Shown here: in pieces, positions 48,501 to 60,500 of the stretch
How positions within the stretch are numbered: the first letter of the stretch is position 1
Layout of the letters: every line of letters starts with the position of its first letter
NCBI RefSeq assembly: GCF_030269925.1
Contig: NC_085131.1
Location: 7,425,501 to 7,489,500, forward strand
Direction of reading: 5' to 3'
Source: Bombyx mori
Taxonomy: Eukaryota > Arthropoda > Insecta > Lepidoptera > Bombycidae
Length of the DNA stretch: 64,000 nt
Notes under the pieces: generated by a model
What the model was told of the DNA's origin: nothing
Database searches by the model: none
The model's input: the letters and a program-made list of their open reading frames with translations, nothing else
Made by a program: the position numbers and the translations under genes

Positions 48501-51500
48501 GTACCACCGCCCTGCCTATTTCTGCCGTGAAGCAGTAATGCGTTTCGGTTTGAAGGGTGGGGCAGCCGTTGTGACAATACTGAGACCTTAGAACTATATC
48601 TCAAGGTGTGTGGCGCATTTACGTTGTAGATGTCTATGGGCTCCAGTAACCACTTAACACCAGGTGGGCTGTGAGCTCGTCCACATACCTAAGCAATAAA
48701 ATAAAAAAAATTGTTGCACCACCACAATACGACATTATTATTCAGTGACTCCAACTTAGAACATAACAAGGTTGATTTAATTGATGCCACAATCAGAGAG
48801 CTGCGAACACGATAGGAAATTGTCAGTCACGCTAACATTTCTCATTCAACAACCTTTGTCTTTGTTATGATGATATTTTATTTTCTGTCAGTGTAAATTC
48901 TACAAATGATATTCATAGTAGCTGGAAACATAATTGCTTGTAACAAATTTTAATGCAAAAAAATATATATTTATTAACTAAGTATATTATTTCTTGAATC
49001 ACTCATCTTGAGTAATCATAAAAATTCTTAATTAGTAATGCAAAAATCTACCGTTTATTTGATCATGACAACGTTTTCCGGATTGTCCCTTCTTCAAGCT
49101 CATCCACAAGATTCTTTATTTATTAGACTAGGTGTACTCTGCGGATTTAGCTTTTTTTATTGCTTAGATGGATGGACGAGCTCACAGCCCACCTGGTGTT
49201 AAGTGGTTATTGGAACCCATAGACATCTACAACGTAAATGCGACACTAACCTCGAGATATAAGTTCTAAGGTCTCAGTATGGTTACAACGGCTACCCCAC
49301 CCTTCGAACCGAAACGCATTACTGCTTCACGGCGGAAAAAATAGGCGGGATGGTGGTACCTACCCGCGCGGACTCCCAAGAGGTCCTACCAGCTTTTTCT
49401 TTTTTTTAACAGATATAATTATGGTATGTATGTATATATGTCTGTTGGATAGGTACAGTATTTTCTTCGGTTTTCGTCAGTCGTAGAAATAATTATAGCT
49501 TATTTCGGTTTCACCTCGCATTTATTAATTGCGAAAATACGAATACTTTATAGTTTTTGAGGTGAAATAATAAGCTTTTTTTAAATTTTTTTATGTCAAT
49601 TATTTTTTAATTCAAGAAGCCATTCCCGTAGTCGACTTGATAATTACCGTAATTTAACGTGATAATAGATATTAATTTATTTGAATTTGTTCTTGTCGGA
49701 TTGGTCAGGTCATTCGACATTCCCCTGAAACTGTCAATTCCGCAAATCAATTGCTTTATATGAATGTAGTTACATTGTGTACTGATAGAAAACATTTTAA
49801 AAGAATTACTTTTTGAATGTGATTTTTATTTAGTGCCATTATGTTAAGTACACACACATATGTGTTTACTGGTGATAAGACGTCTTCTAATACAAATACG
49901 GAGAAGTGCCATAATACTGCCTATTTCTGCTGCAAAGCAGTCATGCATTTCGGTTTGAAGAGTAAGAAATCCGTTAACTATACAAAATAGTTGAGACTAC
50001 GTGAGATCTCGCGTCTCAAGGTAGGTAACGAGATTGCCCCGTTATCTCTAACTGGGATTTTCAAAACATCTCAATTTTTTTTATTTTTTTTTAGTATCAC
50101 CCTCCCCACACGCGTCCTCTTAACGAGTTAACATGGGGAGTTTGCACTCCAGTTTCCTGTCTGCCCAGCACGATTGAGAAATTGATGGCCGTGACGTTGG
50201 CAAGGAGTCACCTCGGTGCAGCCGGTCTGAAAGCGAGGATTGCAGTTAATGAAAAATGTCAAACCAATGAAGATCAGAGTTACGATGGATTGTTTTATTC
50301 TTTTGTGTGAGTGCTCTTACATTAACTTTTCGCTTTAGCATATCATATTTAGAAAACGGACCGCGTATCTTTAAATTAGGACTCGCATTTCTGGTTTGTG
50401 TTCCTTAAACCAGTGGAAGCTCGATCGGAGATACGTGTCCGCCCAACTGCATACAGCAATTGAATATGCAATTTCGAAAAGGGCACATCTCTAAAAATGT
50501 TAAATGTTCAAGAAATGAAAAAAAAACTGATTATTTTCTAAAGTAGTGTAAATTTTAAAGTATTAACTTTTGAGATATATTTTATTGTTAATTAGCAATT
50601 GAAAATTACTGGAATTATTATAAAACGGGCGTAGGTAAGCCTCAAAACTACATGTATATGAAGAAACGTATTTGACAAAATATGAGACATGTGCCCTTTT
50701 CGAAATTGCTAATTTAATTAAATAATTGAAACCATCATAATTCGGATAAACGGTCAACAAATTGGTTTGGTCTGAGTTGAATCTTTTCTTTCAGAATTTT
50801 AATGGGCTCCTTAATTTCGATTTGCTTAGTGTGCACTTATTACAACTGTACAAAACAAATTGAATCTAATTCAGCAAGTAAGTTTGCAATAATTTACATT
50901 CGATCTCGTAATCAAGTAACAATAGTAAAATTAAAAAAACAGTGAAAAGTTTGTGTGTTAACTTTATATTTCAGTGCAGCTACCATTATTTACTATACAC
51001 AACCTTTGGTTGATTGGTAGAGAATGTCTCACAATATCCGCCATTGGAAAAAAAAACCCTAGGTGTAGTAAAAAAATAACAAAATTTGCTTACTAGTCTA
51101 AGTTAAGTAAACTAAGAAATCTATCACAAATACTCGTCAGTACAGTTCATATTTTGAATTTAACGTGAATAAGGCTCAGAGATCCCTCTCTTTCCCTCGA
51201 GACTATGAATACGGCGCATTTATCATTATTGTTTTGTTTAAATTACATTGCGCGTAATAATTGTACACGTGTACTTAATATTTCCATAAACATACACACT
51301 AGCATGCTTTTTTGGTTTTCGTATTCGTAAATCTAAGATTAATTCGAGTTTTCAGGTTCACATTTAATCAGAGCGTTTTGCATGAAAGAAAACGCTTCTG
51401 ACCTATTGAAAATGAGAAAAGACGGATCAGAAGTAATTTACGGAATCAAATGGCTAACGATGTGTTTGATAGTTGTGGATCATCAAATCGGTATTGGTAA

Positions 51501-54500
51501 TGCGGGTCCCATCAGCAACGGACTGACCTCAGATAATGTAAGATATAATTTTTATGGAACTTAACAGCTGTAAAACGCGGAACATCTAACGACGTATTAC
51601 TTAAAGTTTTTAAGCTTTAATATTGTTAGCATTTACAGCTTTAGCCTAGCAACAATATGATGATAGTTTTTCCAAACCTAAGCTTTATATACTATACCAT
51701 ACTTACTAAGCTTTAAAAAATACATAACATACAAAAATGGGTGAAATCCATAACTTGAATTAATGAATTTTTGTTTGCTAACCGTACGTGCTCTTACGCC
51801 TACATTGACGCGTATACAGATTGGTCACTCACACAACTAAGGGCGGCACACAGTCGTACTTTGCAACAACTATACTAGATGCTAGAGAAACCAGGATAAA
51901 AAATGTATTATAATTTCGATTGTCTATTAAAGCATATTTTTAAATTTCTTCTTTAAATTTTGTTTTTATTTTAATTTTTTCAATGAATTTATGTTTTTAT
52001 TCTTGACAGATAATTCAGTCTTTTTTGGGACTATTTATTCTACACGACGACTTATTTGTGGATACGTTTTTTCTTTTATCTGGCTTCCTAACGATTTCGA
52101 CTTTCGCATCACTGAAAAAGCTGCCGAACCCGTTTATAGTGATCTTGAGAAGATACATCAGGTATTCTAATATGTAAATAAATAATTAACACTCTCACCG
52201 CTATACGGTCCGCCGGCGGGTCATATATTTTCGAGTTAGACACGCCACCAATATGTTGCAGTAAACGAGATTAGCAGGCCATACGGGTCGCCGGCGCACC
52301 GTATGTTTCGCGCCAAAATATAACAAAATTTCTGTAACTACTTAAAACAATTTCGAGTCTGTCACGCCACACCTAATAATCAATCATTAGCCCGCCGGCG
52401 GCCCGCACGGCTTGCAACGGTCGCATTTTCGCGCGTTTTTCTTTAGATTACCATTACTTTCTTGTGCATTTCATCATTTGTGCGAAGTTTTTATCATTAT
52501 GTCAGATTCAGTAGATGACTCAGACTACCAACCATCTACAGACGTAGAATTCGGAATCATAAATAGGTGTTCTGATGATAAATCTTCAGAAGGAAGACAC
52601 CATACATACAGACGCCAATACCAACATCCGTCAGAAGCGGCAAAAGGCTTGACAAGTCTATAAGCATGTGAAGTAAAAAAGAAAGTCAATACTTAGTTTG
52701 CCCTTCAAATTTCTAATTTTTCTTTTCCAGTAGTCTCCGAATGCTTTACAAACTTCCATAGCGCCATTATAAGGCAGTAATGTCATTTTTTATGAATAGA
52801 ACTAAGTTCCTATCGTTTATAATGTATTTTTATTTGCTGTAATTAACCCTCTTAAATTTAAAGATACAGCAACAATTTTTTTTTTAAATTGTAGGTAAAA
52901 AAGTAAATTTTTCATCTGGTAGCTTCACTTTTCTGTAACAGCAGGCCATCCACTATAAAATTAATATGAAATCACGAGGTGGTAGCGGACCGCACGGCCT
53001 GCTAGTACAAATAAATAGTGAGTCCGCCAGCCGCCCGTATGGCCTGCTAAGCTCGTTATCGATTTTTCACCACGGCCTGCACGGCTAGGTAGAGTTGCGA
53101 CCGCCGGCGGACCGCACGGCCTGCCGCACTGACAAATTCTATATATAGGTGGCGGTGAGAGTGTTAAATAGCTGAGAACAAATCACGCACGGTCATCCGG
53201 CCTCAAGTTAGGATTTGCTGCGTTAAGGGTACCCCAGAGACTGACTCACATACTTGTATAAGTTTAAATACAAACATATATAGATAGGAAACACCGAAAC
53301 GAGGACACCGAGAGGGCTCTATGAGCTTAGGTAACCACTTAACACCAGGCGGGTCGTGAGCTCGCCCACCCACTTAAGCAATAAAAACAAAGACCAAGAG
53401 CAAACAAACCTGTTCATCACCCGATGTGGGAATCGTACCCGCGACCCTCGGCGCAATAACCAGTGCCGCTAACTACGGCACCGCCCAGTCAGTGTGTGGG
53501 TATATATGTTATTGCTTAAACGAATGATAATGCTCACGACCTACCTGGTACTAAGTGACTACTAGAGCCCATAGACATCACACCATGAATGCAGGGCACT
53601 TCGAGACACATGATTGGAGTCTCATTTCATCTCATCATCTTGCATCATATGAGTAAGCTGTGACTCTGCCCCTGGTATTGCGGAAGTCCGTGGGTGACGG
53701 TAACCACTTACCATCAGGTGGGCCGTATACGCGTCTGCCCACAAAGGGTAATAAAAAAAGCATAGACAGATGAACACGCCGAGGACCCGATTTTTGAGGG
53801 CTTGATTTTTATTACAGGATGCTATTACCTTATCATGTAAAACTTTGTGAACAGGACGTAATTGTGTATATAATTAGAAATCATGGATTTGAACAGCGGC
53901 AAGGTCGCATCGCTCTATATGACTGCAACAGACATTCTTATCCTTTGAGCCATGACGACTTCAAAATTTCAATATCTCGATAATTTTTTTAAACAACAAC
54001 AATGTTATGCTTGCAAGTGGAAGCTGTCTTAAGTAAAAAAAAAACGCAGCATGTATAAAATATATGCACCGTACAAAAATGTATTATTATAATTAAAAAC
54101 GAAAATTTGATGTTATCATAAATAAAATCATCAAATATATTGGAATTCGGCAGTATTTCAATAAAACTCTAATCAGATTTCTTATAAAGGACACAATGAA
54201 ATTATATTTGCTCTCAAGTCACATCAGAATACACGAGCACAGTTGCACAGATTACACACATCAATTAGAATAATCTGTATCAAAACGTTTACAAATACTT
54301 ATATGATCTATTTATATATATATATATTTTTTTTTATTTTTTTTTTTATTGCCCTTGTAGGCAGACGAGCATACGGCCCACCTGATGGTGAGTGGTTACC
54401 GTTGCCCATGGACTTCAGCAATGCCAGGGGCAGAGCCAAGCCGCTGCCTACCGCTTAATACTCTCCACAAGCCTCGTTTGAAGAAGGACATGTCATAGCG

Positions 54501-57500
54501 CTCGGGAAACACCGTGGAGGGGAGCTCATTCCATAGCCGGATGGTACGTGGCAAAAAAGATCTCTGGAAACGCACTGTGGATGACCGCAGTGGCTCCAGG
54601 TAGTACGGATGAACTCTACTCCGATGGCGGGCGGTGCGATGGTAAAAACGAGATGCCGGTATCATCTCGAACAATTCCTCAGAGCACTCCCCATGGAACA
54701 TACGGTATAAAATACAGAGGGAACCAAAGTCCCTCCGCAGACCCAGAGGCTCCAAACGATCCGAGAGAATGGGATTATCGACAATCCGAACGGCCCTCCT
54801 CTGTATGGAGTCAAATGGAAGAAGCTGGTATTTGGGAGCCCCAGCCCAGAGATGGGAGCAGTACTCCACGCGAGGCCGGACTTGTGCTTTATAAAGCAGA
54901 AGCCTTTGTCCAGGCGTGAAGTACCGCTTCGCTCTGTTGAGGACTCCCAGCATTTTGGACGCCAACTTGGCTTTGCCTTCCAAATGACTCCGAAACTGGA
55001 CATCGCTCGAAATGTCGACCCCAAGTATCCCAATACTCTCGGAAGGTTGCAGGGATACTCCTTGGAATTGCGGCGCCATGACAAAGGGGTCCTTCTTCGC
55101 AGTGAACGCGCAAACTTGTGTCTTTAACGGGTTGAATTGAACCAAGTTCAATTCACCCCATTTGGAGACTCGCCCCAGAGAGTTCTCCACTTCAGACACA
55201 AGTTTTGATCGTCTCTCTTGCACCACGCTTCGAGAGAGACTCTGATGGCCGATATATCGCGCATCCCCCGTGCTGTCATCCGCATAGCAATGCATGCTAT
55301 CAATAGACAGCATGTCATTGATATACAGGATGAAAAGCGTGGGGGAGAGCACCGAACCTTGTGGAACGCCAGCGTTAATGGTCATGGTATCAGAACAGTC
55401 ACCGTCTACAACGACCGTGATGCTCCGCCCATCCAAAAAGCTAGCGATCCACTTGCAGAGACCCTCGGGGATTCCGTAAGATGGTAGCTTCGACAGAAGT
55501 GCCCTATGCCAGACCCTGTCGAAGGCCTTCGCGATATCAAGGCTCACAGCAAGAGCCTCGCCCTTGCTCTCCAAGGCTTCAGCCCACCTGTGAGTAAGGT
55601 ATACAAGAAGATCGCCAGCTGAGCGACCGTGACGGAAACCGTACTGTCGGTCACTGATCAGCTGGCGATCTTCAAGATACTTCAGGAGTTGTATATTTAT
55701 TATTCGCTCCATCACCTTGGAAAGCAAGGAAGTTATCGCGATAGGCCTATAGCTCGATGGGTCCGACCGGTCACCCTTCTTGGGGATAGGGTGGACGTGG
55801 GCGTTCTTCCATGAAGACGGAACCCTGTTAGTGCAATAAGAGAGGCGATACAAACGCGTTAGCGCAGGCGTCAGCTCAGGGGCGCACCTTTTCAGAACCA
55901 CAGCAGGGATGCCGTCCGGCCCACTCGACTTATGGACGTCCAGGAGTCGAAGTTCCCGCCTGACTGCACACTGTGTAAAGCAGATCTCCGGCAGGGAACT
56001 GTCACACCGGGGGATGTTCGGTGGTGTGGCACCCCCGTTGTCCACAGTCGAGTTCGAGGCGAAGAGTTTGACCAGAAGGTCAGCCTTCTCTTTCGCACTA
56101 TGGGCCAGACTGTCATCAGACTTGCGTAGTGGTGGGAGACTAGACCTGCAGAAGTTACCTTCTGCAGCCTTAGCGAGCGACCAGAAAGCACGGCTCCCGG
56201 CGGGATAGCTCTTCAGTCGCTCGCCAATTCTGGCAACGTGCTCCGACTTCGCCCTGGTAATAGCCCTCTTATAGGACCTAGAAGCGGCGTTAAATTTCCG
56301 CCTTTCCTCTGAGGTATTAGGATCCTGGCGTCTCCTGGCATCATTCCATGCCGCGTATGCGGACCGCTTGAGGCGTGCAGCGTCCCGACTGGCATTGTTA
56401 TACCAGGGTCCACTGCGACCCCCGACGGGCACCTCGGAAGAAGGAATGAACAGTTCCATCCCCCGAAGCACCACGTTTTTAAGTCGGTCCGCACAGACGT
56501 CAGGATCACCAGAGGAAAAGCAGAGCCGCCCCCATGGGTAGGATGCGTAAAATTCACGCAACCCATCCCAATCTGCTGACATATACCGCCAAACTCTTCG
56601 ATACCCGGTCGTCATTCGACGACCAGGACGAGAGATCGGTACCGCAGCACGGATAAGGCAGTGATCAGACGATCCAAGTGGAGCGTCGACCACCACACTG
56701 TATCCGGCCGGATCGGTGGTCAGCAGAAGGTCCAACAGAGAGGGCTCGTGCTCCTCAATATCTGGGACACGGGTGGGCTGTGTCACCAGCTGAGAGAAGC
56801 CGTAGGCCAGGGCGAAATCGTAGGCAGCCCGACCCGGGAGGTCAGTGGTTCTGGACCCCAACCACTCTTGGTGGTGAGCGTTAAAGTCTCCAAGAACCAC
56901 CACCTCCGCAGATGGGTACTGCTCAAGCACGCGGTTAGTCCCCTCTTGCACATGCTCTATCAGAGCTTACTAGCGACCCGCTCTCGCTTCGCTTCGGAAA
57001 CTGTAATTTATTATTGATTTCTCTACTATTCAATGGATGTTATTATACATATAAATCTTTCTCTTTAATCACTCTATCTATTAAAAAAAACCGCATCAAA
57101 ATCCGTTGCGTAGTTTTAAAGATTTAAGCATACATAGGGTCAGACAGATATTATTTTTTTGGTCAGGAGGAAATCGCCGGACTTTCGCCCTCCCCTGGGG
57201 TTGCAGGGCGGGGCATGTCGGAGTCGAACTGACTAAAACCTCCTGTCGCTCAACAACCCGCGTCCGAACCTCGCATCAGACAGAATCCATGCAAAGGCAA
57301 AGGGGGGAGAGTGAAGCGTTTAGTGCGGAGCACATCTCTCCCATCACCCTCCCCCTGACAGACAGATATAGAGACAGAGAAAGCGACTTTGTTTTATACT
57401 ATGTAGTGATTTATTCAACAAAATAGGCAAAGGCATCACAATTTGGAATCTCTCATTGTTAGTCGAGAGTCGATTTGTAAACTGAACTATTGTATTGCAG

Positions 57501-60500
57501 GCTCGTAGCAGCACTTTCAGTGGTAGTGTTCTATGTTTCTGCTGTATACCCTTACACCGGCACCGGCCCATTGTGGAACAAAGCAATCGCTGCTGAAACA
57601 GAAGCATGCCGTAAGAACTGGTGGCTTAATCTACTCATGATCAGCAATTATGTTGACACCGAAAATATTGTGAGTCACATATTATACACTTAAATGTAAC
57701 TAAATGATGACCGAGCTTTGCTCGTCTTTTTTTTTTCATAAAGCTGTCTTGTTGTGTCTTTAAAGCAGTTAGTTGCCCTGAATTAAGAAAAATAGTATTA
57801 TTATTCGCCAATAGATATCGGGAAGAGTAAAAGTTGATTATCGATATAATTGATTATTGAAAACACCAATAAAACAACATAAATCGTAGCTAGATCGATT
57901 TATCGCCCCCGAAATCCCCTGTATACAAAATTTTATAAAAATCGTTAGAGTCGTTTCCGAGATTCAAGAATTGCTCGTTTAAAAGGTATAAGATTAATTT
58001 TGTCTTTATTGCCTTAGTAGGCAGACGAGCATACGGCACACCTGATGAACGAATTTCGCATTGTAACAACATTGCACATGGTCGAGTCTTTATTAAGTAA
58101 TGATCCTGATCAATGTCCGCGCGGATAAATCCCGGAAACGGATTTTTCTTTAAATTATCCTGCAATCCGGACCTGAATGTAGTTTCATATAGGAAATGCA
58201 AGAACGATTCAACATTAAACTTTTATAAACACAAGTAAAGTTTTGTTTATTATTTTTGTTTCGACATTTTTCAGTCGATTTTCTTGGACTTGTCTGCTTT
58301 CCGCTCTGTGACGACGTACCTATTGTTCTAAGAAGATATTAATTAATATGACATTTTTTTTTTTAAGCAGGTCGTGGCAGATATCCATTTATTAAGCATA
58401 AACAAATTAAAAAAAATCGTTTCAGTGCATCGTAATATCCTGGTACATTCCGTGCGACTTCCACTTTTTCTTGGTCACAATTATTGGATTTTTTTTATAC
58501 AAGAAGTACCCGAAAATAGGCGTTATCACCGGAGGAGTATTGTTTGTGGTCGCACTATTGATACCGGGCATCATGACGTACATGTACCAGTTGGCTGCAG
58601 TACAACTGTTTACTATTGAGTGAGTTACCCGCTATACCTATATGTATTATTTAAGGAGCGCATATTTTAAATAGTAAAATGAATAATAAATAAAAATCAA
58701 GTAATTCCAAATCGACTTTCCCAAACGTGTGCTGTAAATCCGGTTTAAATTGTTTACTTCTTTTTCTTTTTCCTACCTATGCTGATAGCCTTGAGAGGCT
58801 ATTTCAGCTTCTCCTTGACGTATAGGTGAGCTCACGGGGTTCAAACCGGGAGTGTTGCTAACACTGGCCCTAGCAAGAGCAGTGCTTCGCAGAATCTACC
58901 ACTGGATCGGAAACGCGACCCACTGAGAAGATTCGGTGAGAAACTCAATGGGCTGTGTCTGTGGGTTAATTTACTGGCCGAACCCTTCGTCGCAAGCGAC
59001 GGGTTCGACAAGAATGATGACCGGAGCTTGGGGTACCTAAAAGCACCTTTAGTGAATCGGGAGGATCTTAAATGACGTGTTTCGGGTGACGTCGACTATT
59101 TACTATCTGGTCCGCAGGATCAGATATCTAGTTTCCGGCGGCCACTACGAGAGGATTCTCGTGTCGTGCCACTTTATCGAAGTGGCGCATTGATGCCGAC
59201 TGTAGATACTTACTGGTGAACTCTAGGTCTAGGTCGTCATGCAGGTCGATGTTCCTCGTAGGACAAATGTTAGCAAATTCTTACAGGCTTCCTCGTGAGT
59301 TCAGTTCGCACACTAATCAAAGTAAAGCCAGAATAGACCCGCGACGATTTTGACAGATAGGTAGATAGGCAATATAAATAAATAAAAAACATGTGCAGAG
59401 AACCGACTAAAGATCTTAAAAGTTACAGGTAAACATTAGGGATATAGTAACAGCGAATGTGGTATCACGTTTGAATTTCACATATTTTGAAAGGGATATC
59501 ATCAAGTATATTTATTAATATTTGCATCTGTAAGTCGGAGTAAGGTTTATGGAAAAAAACAGCTTTGTTTCCCACGTTAATGACGCGTTTCTGATCTCGA
59601 TCGAGTTTGCGTGACTTCCCTTCATTGTTTCATTATTTCTCAATTTTATAAATGTTTAGTCCGTGCACTAAACAGGTTAAGATTATGACACATGTAATTA
59701 GCTGATTGATGAATCATTATTAACGTAACAGATTGTAACATAGCAGAATTTCCACGCCACCAAAAATTATTTTAGCTTGTTATTTAGAAACAGATATATA
59801 AATGTGAGGATTATACTTAATTATATAGTGTTGCCTAGTACTATCAGTGATATCTTTAGGGTCAAGTAACTGCTTAACACCAGACGGGCCGTTAGCTCGT
59901 TAACCGATTTAGGCATTAAAACATTTCTCAAATTTCCAAAATTTTTTGTAAGTTTCACATATAAATTATTCATAAGTATTTCGACTAATGCGACTTTTGT
60001 TTGAACGTAACTGGACCTGAAATTCCAAAAAAAAAATCGTATTGAAATTTAAAAATATTTACATCAAACTGACCCACTGTAACGCTCTTAATAATTGATT
60101 TTATAAGCATTTATTTAATTGTCTGCGGATGAACGAATCAATAAAACATTCTATGGAATCAGTAGTGCATTGTATTATTCAAGCTGCGCGGTGTTGTTTT
60201 TTGATTTTACAAACGACCTAAACGTGTGGAGACGTTGAATTGTAAACGTCATGTGTTTTTTCCTACTTATTCGCCGGTAGCCCAAGGGGCTAATTCCAGC
60301 TATGCCCGGACGGGTAGGCTCACGGGCTCAACCCGAGAGAATTTGCTAACACCAGTCCTAGCGATAGCAGTGCTTCGCCGAATCATATGTACGACTAAAA
60401 GAGCCTTATAAAATACTAAAAGTAATTATGAACTAATAATAAAACCCGGAAAGTAGAATAATAAGACGCGGAAGTGGCATTGGATTGGTCACACTTTGAG

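Noticed and set aside
54548..56884. Plus-strand frames within 54548-57017
   Set aside because: They are antisense shadows of the LINE reverse-transcriptase frame, which carries all the catalytic motifs on the minus strand.
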